Shown here: positions 55,088 to 64,000 of the stretch, piece by piece
Numbering within the stretch: the first letter of the stretch is position 1
Layout of the letters: each line of letters opens with the position of its first letter
Assembly (NCBI GenBank): GCA_023052935.1
Contig: CM041298.1
Location: 20,556,871 to 20,620,870, forward strand
DNA from: Piezodorus guildinii
Lineage: Eukaryota > Arthropoda > Insecta > Hemiptera > Pentatomidae
Reading direction: 5' to 3'
Length of the DNA stretch: 64,000 nt
Notes under the pieces: generated by a model
What the model saw: only the letters and a program-made list of their open reading frames with translations
What the model was told of the DNA's origin: nothing
The model's database searches: none
Translations under genes and position numbers: made by a program

Positions 55088-57772
55088 TTACAATATGTCT
55101 CGGGGCCACTGCCGTTTCAACCTTCTAGGAGGGTTGTATGGATGAGTGGAGCTGGATAGGGATTGTGCTAGAGGATTAGGATGATGAATGAGGTTCTGGT
55201 GGAATTTGGAAAATTTGGATGGAATCAGGTCTGAAATAAATGGAACATTAAGGTCGTGGTGTAAGGTATAGTTGGAGACATAATAAGGAGCATTTACTAT
55301 TGTTCGGAGGACTTTGGATTGAAAGGATTGAATGCGTTTGATGTTAGAACGTTTAGCTGTCCCCCACAGTTCAAGTCCGTAGGTCCAGATTGGCTTCAGT
55401 ATTGTCTTGTAAAGTAATAATTTGTTGTCAACTGTAAGCTTAGATTTTCTGTTTAGTAGTCTGTATAACTGTCCGAATCGTCTGTTAAGTTCTTTTCGTT
55501 TAAGTCTTGTATGTGGGTTCCATGTCAATCTTTTGTCTAGTAGTAAGCCAAGATACCGGACTGTGTCTGAGGAAGGAAGCGGTATGGAATTGAAATGAAC
55601 CATTGGACAGGATTTGCGTCGAAGGGTGAAGGTGACGTGGGTGCATTTGCTTTCATTAACCTTAATACGCCAAGCATTACACCATTCCTCGATAAGACAA
55701 AGGTGTCTTTGCAGGATTAAGGATGCTATTTCAGGATCAGAATTGGATGATAGGATGGCGGTGTCATCTGCAAATGTTGCCAGAAAGGTGTCAGGATGCT
55801 TAGGAATATCAGCAGTGTAAAGGATGTAGAGGACGGGTCCCAAGACGCTGCCTTGAGGAACACCGGCCTCAATGGGATAAAAGTTAGAAAATTCTACACC
55901 ACAGCGAACTCGGAAGGAGCGGTTTGAGAGATAGGATCGTAGAATGAGGTATAGAGACTGGGGTAAATGCATTTTAAGCTTGAAGAGTAATCCGGTGTGC
56001 CATACCCGGTCAAAAGCTTGCGCTATGTCCAGAAACGCACCAGAACAATACTCTTTGCATTCAAGGGCTGAGGAAATATGGTCTACAACTCGGAGTCCTT
56101 GTTGAACAGTGGAATGATGAGCACGGAAACCAAACTGATGGGAAGGAAGATTTTGTGATTCTAATATAGGCAGGATTCGTTTTAGAAGGAGTTTTTCAAA
56201 GACTTTTGAGAGGATGGGGAGTAGACTAATAGGTCTGTAGGATGAAGTGTTGCTGGAAGGTTTACCTGGTTTTAGGAAGAGAATGATTGTGGAATGTTTC
56301 CACAAGAGAGGAAAATAGGTGGTGCGTAGGATGCCGTTGTAGATATAGGTAAGGAATATAATAGCTTTCTGCGGAAGTTGACGGAGGATCTGGGGAGTAA
56401 GGAGATCATGTCCAGGAGATTTACGGAGGGTCAGTTTCTGGAGAAGGTATTTAACCTCAGAGGGATTAATAGCTGTAGGAGGTAGTGAAAGAGGTATTGG
56501 TGACAAAAGGAAGTCTTGTACTTCTGCGGTATGATTGCTTTGGGATTCCGGGTGAGGAGTGAATACTTTGGAGAGGTGTGTGGCGAATTCCTCGGCTTTA
56601 TCTTCATCAGACGCAGCCCAGGAATCATCACCACGCCGGAGAGGATGGGAAACTTGATGGGATTTTAAAATCTTCTTCGTGATATTCCACAGGGAATTAT
56701 CACTAGCTGACAGAGAGGAGAGGTAGGAATTAAAGGACTGGGAACGGAAGGTCGCCAACTCCTGCTTCAATTGTCTACAATAGAAGTTATAGGAGCGGCG
56801 ATCTGTTGGGTGTCGGGTGCGCTGCCATAATGATCTGGCACGGCGCTTTGCATGGATTAGGTCTGCAAGGTGTTGAGGCAAATGGTTTTGGTGAGGAGTT
56901 ATATTGGAGTGCTTAGGATAGGAGCCAGTCCAGACAGCTTGCTGAATGGCGGTGGTGAAGGAGTAGACGGAATCGTCAAGGTCTTCTGGGGTTTTGAGGG
57001 TTGCTCTGAGGTTAATATTATCGGTCAGGATTTGGCGAAATAGGTTCCAGTTGACAGGGCCTCGGATAAATGACGGTAGGATAGGTTTTGGAATTGGAGT
57101 GAGAGATACTTTTAGGATCAGTGGACTATGGTCTGAGGATAGTTCATCAAGTCGAGCTACAGATAAGTTGAGGGAGCCTAATCCGCTGTGAATGAAGAAG
57201 TCAAGGATGTCAGGATTACGGTTGGGATCGGTTGGCCAGTAGGTAGGGGAATCAGGAGGTAGGAGATTGAAATGACGGGAGTTGAGTGCAGACAGCAAAT
57301 TTCGTCCACGAGAATTCGTGGTTCTCGAACCCCACTGTTGATGCTTGGCATTTAAGTCTGCACCCAGAATGAAATGATTTCCTAAGGAATTTAGAAAGGA
57401 TACAAATTCGGTGTTGGAAATGGAATGTTTGGGAGGGCAATATGCTGATGTAAGGGTTACCGGAAAGGAAAAAGTTTTGATTACTATGGCTGTGGCTTGT
57501 AGGAAATCATAGGTAGGAAGTGGGAGTAAGTGATGAGAGAGGGACTGGTGCACAATGACAGCAGTACCGGCATGGGCTTTGCCGTCTGGGTGGTCCGTAC
57601 GGTATGTTACGTATTGAGGTATTTTGAAGAACTGTTTAGTGGTTAGTCTAGTTTCAGTAATAAGTGCTACGTCAACGTTTTTGTCTTGCAATAAAGCTGT
57701 AAGTTCGTCAGTATGATTTCTAACACCATTCGCATTCCATAGGAGAATGGATAAGGAGTTAGGTGAAGTCAT
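55088..57772 (-). CDS. Jockey-A1 ORF2: endonuclease-reverse transcriptase, intact 894 aa
   Basis: Single open frame. AP-like endonuclease is at residues ~5-220: LLWNANGVRNH (N13), ITETRL (E40), AYCPP (~111), LGADLNAKHQQWGS (D139, N141), SSDHSPL (D214, H215). It nicks target DNA. RT is at ~480-760: KPGKPSSNTSSYRPISLL, HQFGFRAHHSTVQQ, FLDIAQAFD (catalytic D582), GVPQGSVLGPVLY, FADD (667-670), YLGLLLDKRLTWNPH. The C-terminal domain ends RRLKRQWPRDIL. All expected catalytic residues are present. The start directly follows the ORF1 stop, so reinitiation is likely. Confidence 0.94.
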   Translation of the reverse strand: MTSPNSLSILLWNANGVRNHTDELTALLQDKNVDVALITETRLTTKQFFKIPQYVTYRTDHPDGKAHAGTAVIVHQSLSHHLLPLPTYDFLQATAIVIKTFSFPVTLTSAYCPPKHSISNTEFVSFLNSLGNHFILGADLNAKHQQWGSRTTNSRGRNLLSALNSRHFNLLPPDSPTYWPTDPNRNPDILDFFIHSGLGSLNLSVARLDELSSDHSPLILKVSLTPIPKPILPSFIRGPVNWNLFRQILTDNINLRATLKTPEDLDDSVYSFTTAIQQAVWTGSYPKHSNITPHQNHLPQHLADLIHAKRRARSLWQRTRHPTDRRSYNFYCRQLKQELATFRSQSFNSYLSSLSASDNSLWNITKKILKSHQVSHPLRRGDDSWAASDEDKAEEFATHLSKVFTPHPESQSNHTAEVQDFLLSPIPLSLPPTAINPSEVKYLLQKLTLRKSPGHDLLTPQILRQLPQKAIIFLTYIYNGILRTTYFPLLWKHSTIILFLKPGKPSSNTSSYRPISLLPILSKVFEKLLLKRILPILESQNLPSHQFGFRAHHSTVQQGLRVVDHISSALECKEYCSGAFLDIAQAFDRVWHTGLLFKLKMHLPQSLYLILRSYLSNRSFRVRCGVEFSNFYPIEAGVPQGSVLGPVLYILYTADIPKHPDTFLATFADDTAILSSNSDPEIASLILQRHLCLIEEWCNAWRIKVNESKCTHVTFTLRRKSCPMVHFNSIPLPSSDTVRYLGLLLDKRLTWNPHTRLKRKELNRRFGQLYRLLNRKSKLTVDNKLLLYKTILKPIWTYGLELWGTAKRSNIKRIQSFQSKVLRTIVNAPYYVSNYTLHHDLNVPFISDLIPSKFSKFHQNLIHHPNPLAQSLSSSTHPYNPPRRLKRQWPRDIL

Positions 57773-59069
57773 TTAAGGATTTTTTAAGGAAGGGATTAAG
57801 TTTGATACAAGATTAGTAAGTAGTGATATTAGCGGCATAACGAGGGATTTGATTTCAGTGATGAAGGATGTCATCAAACTTGTAAGGTCTGAGACATTTG
57901 ATGGAGCAGGAATATGAGAAATTTGATGCAGATGAGGTTTTTGAGGGTTGGGTAAATTTTGAGGAATAGCTGGTTGTGGAACGGGTTGAGGATTTTGAAG
58001 TGTGCGTTGTTCCGGCAGGGCCTCGGCCTCTTTGTTCTGGTTCCCACCTCCAAGTAGATGGGCAAACGTAACATTGGAATCAATTGTTTTTGAAGGTTGT
58101 CTTCTGCTTCTGATCGGTTCAGCTGTTTCATCCAGATTCTGAGGTTTTTGGTATCTGCTTTTGAGGTTCTTGTAGACTTGACATCCCTTGTAGCTAGCCG
58201 GGTGGTCCTTGAGGCACAAAGCACAAACAGCGGGTGTTGATCTTGGTCTTGTACACTCTTCTGACTTATGTTGTTCACCGCATTTCACACAGCGTGGTAT
58301 ATGGTGACAATAACTTCTGGTATGACCATATGCCTGACAATTGTGGCACTGAACTATTTCTTTCTTAGTGTAAGGTTTTTCAACTCTTACACTAGTATAG
58401 TATAATCTATTGAGGTCATAAATTTTTTCAACTCCTGCTGATGGTTCCAAGTCCACAAAGAATAGAGGCAGTGGAATTTTATCTTTTAGTACGTTGGTGA
58501 CTTGTCGCACTTTATAGCCTATCTCCGTCAGTTCTTCTTGGATAGCTGCTGCTGGTGTCGAAGGGTGTAGGTTTCTAATTACAACCCTTAAAGCTCTCTC
58601 CTGGCGTAACTGATATGTATGAAAATCAGCTTTGGTCTCAGTCAGATATTTTACTATTTTTCTGTAGGTTTCGGCGGTAGTCGGGGATATTTTAGTATCA
58701 CTGGTTCTACTTATACAATAATAACTGTTAGGATCGGTTAATTTGTTTAGATGCGCACACAATAGTTGAAAGTTTTTAATATTTTTAACAAATATTGGTG
58801 GAGGTTGTGGTTCTTTTGGTATAGGAGAAGATTCCATTGTTTCTTTTTCAATTTGAAGGATCTGAAATGGGTTCGGTGTAAAAAAACGGCGATTCTTCAG
58901 TTAATCCTTGTGATGATGTGCTAGGCTGTGGTTCAGATCCCAAAGAGGTAGCTGAAGCAGTCGCTTGTGGAATCATTTTTTTATTATTATCACGGCGAGG
59001 TCTCTGTTTTGTAGGAGACGAGTTTGAACCTGCAGATCTAGATCTTTTACTTGTAACTTTCGAGGACAT
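57773..59069 (-). pseudogene. Jockey-A1 ORF1 gag-like protein, one frameshift
   Basis: From ATG 58837, 354 residues are open: PRE_C2HC-like domain (~95-160) and three zinc knuckles at residues 164-177 (CHNCQAYGHTRSYC), 183-195 (CVKCGEQHKSEEC) and 205-219 (CALCLKDHPASYKGC). Comparison with copy 1 shows the true N-terminus at ATG 59069 (MSSKVTSKRSRSAGS). A T7 run on minus near 58879-58885 has one T more than in copy 1 and shifts the frame. Either a real lesion or a homopolymer sequencing error. Confidence 0.88.
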
Positions 59070-59425
59070 CACTTGATGAAAATATCGCATTGATTAAAAA
59101 AATAATAATATATATAATGGAATAAGAATAAGAAGGAAAAAAAATGAATAAATAAAAGAAAGATAAGGAAAATAAAAGCAAGCCCGAGCTTGCCGAGCTA
59201 GCGGCAATCAGCTGATCAGTGACCCTCCTTTCACTTTTTCGTGATTGTACAAAGTAAATTATAACTTTGCTTACCGAAATTTCTCCAATATTCACTGCTG
59301 TAGTATTCCTGAGGTCTAGTGATGTTTTCCAGACTGAACTCAAGCGAATTCCTACTGAAAAAAGCAAAAATCTGAGAGACGAAGTAACGTATGACTGTTA
59401 TCATCGAGCGCATCAGCTGATTCTC
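59070..59425 (-). promoter_or_regulatory. Jockey-A1 copy 2 5' UTR / internal promoter region
   Basis: Collinear with 28113-28465. Begins gagaatcagctgatgcgctc on minus. Conserved blocks between two otherwise diverged leaders (agagacgaagt, gcttaccgaaat, caatcagctgat) are candidates for promoter elements. The E-box-like cagctg recurs at both ends. Confidence 0.6.
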
Positions 59426-59438
59426 ATAGAGAATAGTA

Positions 59439-59742
59439 AAAACAACTACAAAAAAATTTATAACACAATAAAATACTTTAATTTTATTTCCTTCTTTTAA
59501 CTTTTTCATCACTATCGATTTATAATAATATATAATATATTATTATTCTCTCTAAGCAGTATTCTTTGGTATGATAAAATACGTGAGGTTCAGTAGTGGT
59601 CGGGTCAGGTTGCCGGAAGGCCGATGGGTGTCTAGCGGTGATTATTAATAAACAGGCCGATTTAGACAACCTTGCCTGAGGTTTGTTTTCAAGTTACAGA
59701 CTTATTGTCAAACATTTATTTTATTTCCTTAAAATAAGTCTT
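59439..59742. other. No recognised feature
   Basis: Flank of the Jockey-A insertion. A GC-richer patch at 59600-59690 (ggtcgggtcaggttgccgg) is unassigned. Confidence 0.4.
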
Positions 59743-60852
59743 ATTGGTTTATTATTTTCAATAATCAACCTTTGTAACCGACCAAAAAAAAAAAAAAAAA
59801 CCCTGCTCAAAATTTTAGATCTTACGTTTCATAGAATCCGAATAACGAATAAAAAAATCCATTTGTCCGTCGTCCGCGACATTTTTCCAAAACTACTGGA
59901 CCAATTTTTTTTTAAATTCGCCATAAAAATACTATTCCATTCAACGATGATCCTAACTAAACCAAGTTGATATCAGCTGGTGAGTTTTAAAATGGCGGCC
60001 AATTAAAAGAATTTTACTCAACATCTCAGTTATTTTTTAAGATAGAAACAAAAATTATTAATGTTTTTTAACTGAAAAACCGTGAATAATTTTATTTAAA
60101 AAAAAGTGTAATTTTAGACATAAATATGCTCATATCTCAGTTATTTTCGACGATAGAGAAAAGTATGTATAGGATTATAAACAAAAAAACACTTAAAAAC
60201 CTGTTTTTATCGAAGATAGAGAAAAATTGAAAAGATTTTCGTGATCAAGAAAACGCGATGAACAAAGTGCAAAAAAAAAAAAAAATTAAAAAATCATCTT
60301 TTATGGTCAAGCCACAACTCAGTAGAGATGTGATTCCCTGATATCTCGGTTATTATTGATGATAAAGATAAAATGTAAGGTTTTTCAGGAATCAGGAAAT
60401 TTTATATGAATTCTTCTTCTTCCAGTGGCGCGACAGGCCGAGTAGATGCAATTTTTCGTGTAGGGTCATCACTCCCTACAACTAATTTTGTGAGTGGCCA
60501 CCCTTTGGCTGACGGGTCTCACATACCCGCGGGAGAGGTTGTGAGCGAATCCACATTTTTTTACATCCTTATAAAAGCCCCGTTGGGACTGGGATTCTTA
60601 CTCAGAACTTGTAGCATGAGAGACTAGTGCGCTAGCCACGGGCTCCCTTTTTTATTTGAATTATTTGAAAGAAAAACGAAAGAAAAGTAAAGGTAATATT
60701 AACGCAATCATGTATAAATGCTTTTGGTTTATTATTTTCAATAATCAACCTTTGTGATCGAGTAAAAAAAAAAAGTCACCCTTGCTTAAAATTTGAGAGC
60801 TTACGTTTAAAGATGCTTAGAATTCGAATAACGAATAAATAAAATCCGTTAA
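59743..60852. repeat. Region bounded by ~120-bp direct repeats
   Basis: 59743-59859 and 60723-60852 share ttggtttattattttcaata, atcaacctttgt, an A run, and gaataacgaataa in the same order. Between them, the word (t)atctc(a/g)gttatt followed by gatagag-like recurs about three times (60026, 60134, 60343), an old minisatellite. A SINE lies inside. Could be an LTR-like or tandem arrangement; no TSD was identified. Confidence 0.55.
60400..60662 (-). mobile_element. SINE3, tRNA-derived, (GAA)n tail
   Basis: Minus: GGGAGCCCGTGGCTAGCGC head with tRNA-like A box TGGCTAGCGCACTAG and a degenerate B box. Body ~180 bp, ending in gaagaagaag. Near-perfect TSD ttttatatgaatt / ttttatttgaatt at 60400-60412 and 60650-60662 (12 of 13). 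Confidence 0.7.
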
Positions 60853-61439
60853 AAATTATTGATTGGGAATTAAATTTTTTGTCCAAATGAAAAAAGAATC
60901 ATTAAATTTGGTTAAGAACTAGCTTAGATATTGCGTTTTAAAATGAGTGGTAGTGTTATGATATCATGCTTTAAATGAATGCTCTTCATATTACTTAAAT
61001 GCCTACCAACAGCCATATAAACAGTTATGCCGTAATATTGTTATTTGGAAATAATAAACCATTGTGTTATAATTTTCAGCGATTTGTTTTGTTTTTCAGT
61101 TTTTTAAAAGGTATTAATGATATTTTGTTGTTTTGGAGCATTTTAATTTTTCATCTACAATTTGTTTGTTATAATTTTCTATTTACAATCATAATTCAGT
61201 ATTTTAATAATTGTTTCCAATATGTTTTAGCTCCCTACATTTTATTTAATTTTTTGAAAATCTTAGTCTAAGTTTACGTTATCAATTTGAATATCCATTC
61301 CTTTATTTTTTGACAGATACCAAAGACTTTGAAATTATTAACATTTTTTGGATTAGCACTATTCTACTCCTTAATCCCCGACCCTATCCCAATTGCCAGA
61401 TCCACGGTTATGACTAATATCCTTACTTAATTTTATTCT
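60853..61439. other. AT-rich stretch, spurious hydrophobic ORF
   Basis: A 90-codon plus ORF (60999-61271) is Phe/Leu/Ile-rich, as expected of T-rich DNA. No motif supports a gene. Confidence 0.5.
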
Positions 61440-61738
61440 AGTTTATGTGATTCCACTAGTGGATCTCGAGGTTTGATTCAGTGATCCCAGGGGCAGCTTG
61501 TAAATATTGTAAATAGGTATGAATGTGAACAAGATTGTTATTATTATTTTCTTTATAGTACTTATTTAATTTTGTGTATATTTTTTTTTTCTTTTATTTG
61601 ACTTAGTCTTTATTAATTTTTTTTTTCTTTAATTTTATTTACAATGTACATATGGTATGAATGATTTATTTTATCTCTAATACTATGCCCCAGAAGGTGG
61701 CAGATTGTATTATCTCTTAATAAAACAAATTAAAAAAA
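61440..61738 (+). mobile_element. LINE-E 3' UTR, longest copy
   Basis: From gtgatcccaggggcagcttg through T-rich UTR to ccccagaaggtggcag, attgtattatctctt, aataaaac and an A run at ~61728. It defines the family end used to recognise the copies at 4.4, 14.9 and 45.1 kb. Confidence 0.68.
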
Positions 61739-61920
61739 AAAAAGTTTATGTTATGTTGTATTTTACACATTTTAGATTAATTAACCAAAAAAAAAGTTTC
61801 TTTTCTTTTTTAATTTTTCAGGAAGTTTTTCTTAATATTTCACAATAAAACAAGCACATACCAACTTCCTTTTATTATATTTATATTTTCTTTCATAATT
61901 TTTTACATCGTTTTTCAACG

Positions 61921-61947
61921 TTTCGGGGTTCTTTTCCCCATTATCAA
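61921..61947 (-). ncRNA. Hammerhead-like motif, divergent core (TTGATAA)
   Basis: Minus: CTTGATAAT, GGGG-AAAAGAA-CCCC (perfect 4-bp stem II), GAAACGTTG. Same divergent core as at 49.5 kb, with different stem sequence, so the two are independent members sharing a structure. The upstream pairing TC/GA gives a 2-bp stem I only. Confidence 0.3.
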
Positions 61948-62334
61948 GACTTTTTCGGAAACACTTTTAAATATATCACTTATATTTTACATTGATAGCT
62001 TACTACTATTCGTCTACATCGAAGTTCATTGGCTGACAGAAAAAAATAAATAAATCTGCTCAATTTCTTTTTTATTAAAATTGTATATATCTCTTATTTT
62101 ATTTATTATTAAATAGTATAATTTTCTATATCTTTATTTGAGCTTGTTTTTAAATTTTTTTTTTTTTTTTTTTGTAATATGTATTCTTTTATTATTTTTT
62201 TTTGATTCTCTTAAGTCTCTAAAGTGTTTAATTTAATTTCCTTGTGATATTATTTTAAGGAACTAGTCCCAGAATAAATAGATAATTTATTATTATTATT
62301 ATTTATCTCCTCTGTAAATATGCAATGAAAACGC
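61948..62334. other. T-rich stretch without gene
   Basis: T runs at ~62157-62174 and ATT repeats at ~62291-62305. Possibly the 3' end of another retroelement (gaactagtcccagaataaat), unassigned. Confidence 0.4.
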
Positions 62335-62450
62335 AATTTTCGGTTCTAGCGAATTTCTTCTAAATCACTCGACGGATTTTGATACGGTTCTTATTATCAT
62401 TTAAGGTATTCATTCCAGAAGGTTTATAATCAAATTACATATGAATTAGG
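62335..62450 (+). repeat. Dispersed repeat also at 18.56 kb
   Basis: Shares ctcgacggattttgatacgg and cattcattccagaagg with 18595-18655 at moderate identity. No coding content. Confidence 0.45.
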
Positions 62451-63114
62451 TATTTTTTATGGGTAAATCAAATATAGTCATATATACGTATAATCTATCG
62501 TTGCAAAGTGCAATATTTTAGAAACGTTAATATTTAAAAAAATAAATTGTAAGAGTTAATAGAAAGTTGTAATAAGCCCATAAAGTTATGAACATATGTG
62601 ATGTGTAATGTTGTGATGAGGAAGGTTATGGTGAATCACTGTTGCCACCAAACTCTTACAGATTATATTCTTCCATAGAGTTTTGAAAATTAAAAAAAAT
62701 ATGTATATATTGAGTACCAAACAGTACGTAAAAAGTTGTTAAATAAATTGATATTTGTTATAAATCCATATACTAACATTGTTAATAATTATATTTACTC
62801 TTATTATTTTATTAAAATAGATGTTACACTGTAAACTAATGAGTTCTTCCATAGAAAATAAATTAAGCTTTTATACTGTATTTAAAGAAGCTCATTTGAA
62901 ATATGAAATACTAATAAATCGAATAAAATAGAATCCCTTTAATTAAAGAAACTAATAAACTTTACCAAATTAGATGAGTGTGGACCTCTAAATTTTAAGT
63001 ACTATAAATGAATGGATTTATTAATGTGATAAATAAAGATATTTAAATATAAGAAATATTTCTTATCAATATAATAATACATATTTACTCTTCATTATAG
63101 AAAATTAAAACTTT
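62451..63114. other. AT-rich stretch without gene
   Basis: Nothing recognisable on either strand. Confidence 0.5.
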
Positions 63115-63886
63115 TTTTAAATATATTTTTATTGAAATTTACAACTGTATTATGTTATACAACAAGTAAATATGCTGATGATGATAAAATAAATTAAAAA
63201 ATCATTAAGAGAAACTGCCCATTGGAAGCGCACTTGTGGTCAATCTAAACAAGTAGGTCTCGAGTCCATCTTCTTTTCAGACGCCTCGGAGGGTTATCAT
63301 GGATCGAAGAGGAAGCTAGGATAGGAACTAGTGGGTTAGAGTGGGAATGGAGTTTTACATAGAAGGATTCATACCTGGTTCGGGCAAAAACATTAACATA
63401 GGGAACATCAAGGTCTTTATGGATGAGTTTATTCTTTTTAATTCTTGATTGTAAGGATTGGATACAAGAGGAATTAGACGGTTTGGTAGAGCCCCATAGC
63501 TCAATTCTGTAAGTCCAGATAGGTCTTATTATAGTCATGTAGATGAGCATTTTGTAGTTAAGAAGGTTTGATCGTTTGTCTAGTAAGAGTTGAGGTAGGC
63601 AAAAACGGAGAGCGGTTTCTTGTCGTTTTAGTGTTGTATGAGGATTCCAAGTTAGACGTTTGTCAACATGGAGTCCTAGATATCTGATCTGTTCAACAGA
63701 AACTAGTTCAGTGTTATTAAACTATACTGTAGGGCAGGAAGCCATAGGTTTACGACGAAGGGTAAAGGTTAATTGATGGGATTTGTTGGAATTTATTTTT
63801 ATTCTCCAGTTCTGACACCATACTTCTAAGTCTTTGATGTGCGCAAGAAGAGTTAACACCCTGGTGTCATTAGCATAGGTAAAATT
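63115..63886 (-). pseudogene. Jockey-B RT C-terminus and 3' end (reverse)
   Basis: Minus from ~63886: TYANDTRVLTLL (catalytic YADD changed to YAND), KDLEVWCQNWRIKINSNKS, EQIRYLGLHVDKRLTWNPH, then ORF 63550-63245 IRPIWTYRIELWGSTKPSN … LHSHSNPLVPILASSS and RRLKRRWTRDLLV. The 3' UTR ends acagttgtaaatttcaataaaa at ~63120. Compared with other copies the ILCKILNTPYFVTN words are missing (short deletion after QSRIKK). Confidence 0.85.
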
Positions 63887-64000
63887 AAAACTAAACTACC
63901 AATTTTGATATTTTGACCAATTTGTGTTTCTCATTTCTGCCAATGATTAAATACAATAATGATTAGGCAATATATAATAAACTTTATATTTTGTAGCTTT

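Larger units (their letters stand above)
54624..59438 (-). mobile_element. Full-length Jockey-A1 copy 2, perfect 13-bp TSD
   Basis: atagagaatagta occurs at 54624-54636 and 59426-59438. In between, ~4.79 kb on minus: 5' UTR, ORF1, ORF2 (TAAATG junction), 3' UTR, poly(A) of about 18 followed by a few non-A bases (54637-54643). It is the best-preserved autonomous element in the window. One frameshift in ORF1 is the only lesion seen. Confidence 0.93.

Noticed and set aside
60999..61271. Hydrophobic 90-codon ORF that could suggest a membrane protein
   Set aside because: T-rich DNA yields Phe/Leu/Ile-rich frames by chance. No start context, motif or neighbour supports it.

Overview
The window is a repeat-dominated, AT-rich stretch of animal nuclear DNA, most likely from an insect. 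The basis is the non-LTR retrotransposon families present: Jockey-like elements with CCHC gag plus endonuclease/reverse transcriptase (RT), several RTE-like lineages, and a CR1-like remnant. The order cannot be fixed from the sequence. No bacterial-style operon, rRNA, CRISPR array or convincing intact host gene was seen. The only candidate for host coding DNA is a short first-exon-like ORF at about 54426-54640, behind a cluster of CCAAT boxes.

Layout. 0-10 kb: 5'-truncated LINE copies, three tRNA-derived SINE types and LINE 3' tails. 10-14.6 kb: a cluster of a dispersed ~0.9 kb non-autonomous repeat, called PR1 here (forward strand starts TCTGGTGCGGGC, ends GTAAGTGAAAGTA). 15-20 kb: LINE relics and a foldback element with hammerhead-like motifs. 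20.7-29.3 kb: PR1 and Jockey-A copies, including one full-length but inactivated Jockey-A (23145-28465). 30-34 kb: LINE scraps, a G-rich island, and a 584-bp tandem duplication in which each unit holds a hammerhead-ribozyme-like motif. 34-41 kb: PR1 copies carrying LINE insertions, plus a segment that is an inverted duplicate of the 14-kb region. 41-45 kb: Jockey-B split by a 2.1-kb RTE element, then an AT minisatellite. 46-50 kb: rearranged PR1 and a second hammerhead-like foldback. 50.7-52.1 kb: a LINE inserted into an opposite-strand copy of its own family. 54.6-59.4 kb: a full-length Jockey-A with a perfect 13-bp target-site duplication (TSD) and an intact 894-residue ORF2. 59.4-64 kb: diffuse repeats, a third SINE family and a final Jockey-B relic.

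Most of the architecture is explained by target-primed retrotransposition: 5' truncations, A-rich or microsatellite 3' tails, TSDs of 8-15 bp, and nested insertions that can be ordered in time. The least ordinary component is a recurring small motif (CTGAWGA or TTGATAA, a short G/C stem, then GAAACGT) at six loci. Three loci are foldbacks or inverted copies and one is a 584-bp tandem dimer. This resembles the small hammerhead variants known from Penelope-like elements and retrozymes, and it is the best candidate here for an undescribed system. All copies carry an extra U after the core, so catalytic activity is unproven.

Names such as Jockey-A/B/C, LINE-D/E, PR1 and SINE1-3 are local labels used only for cross-reference.
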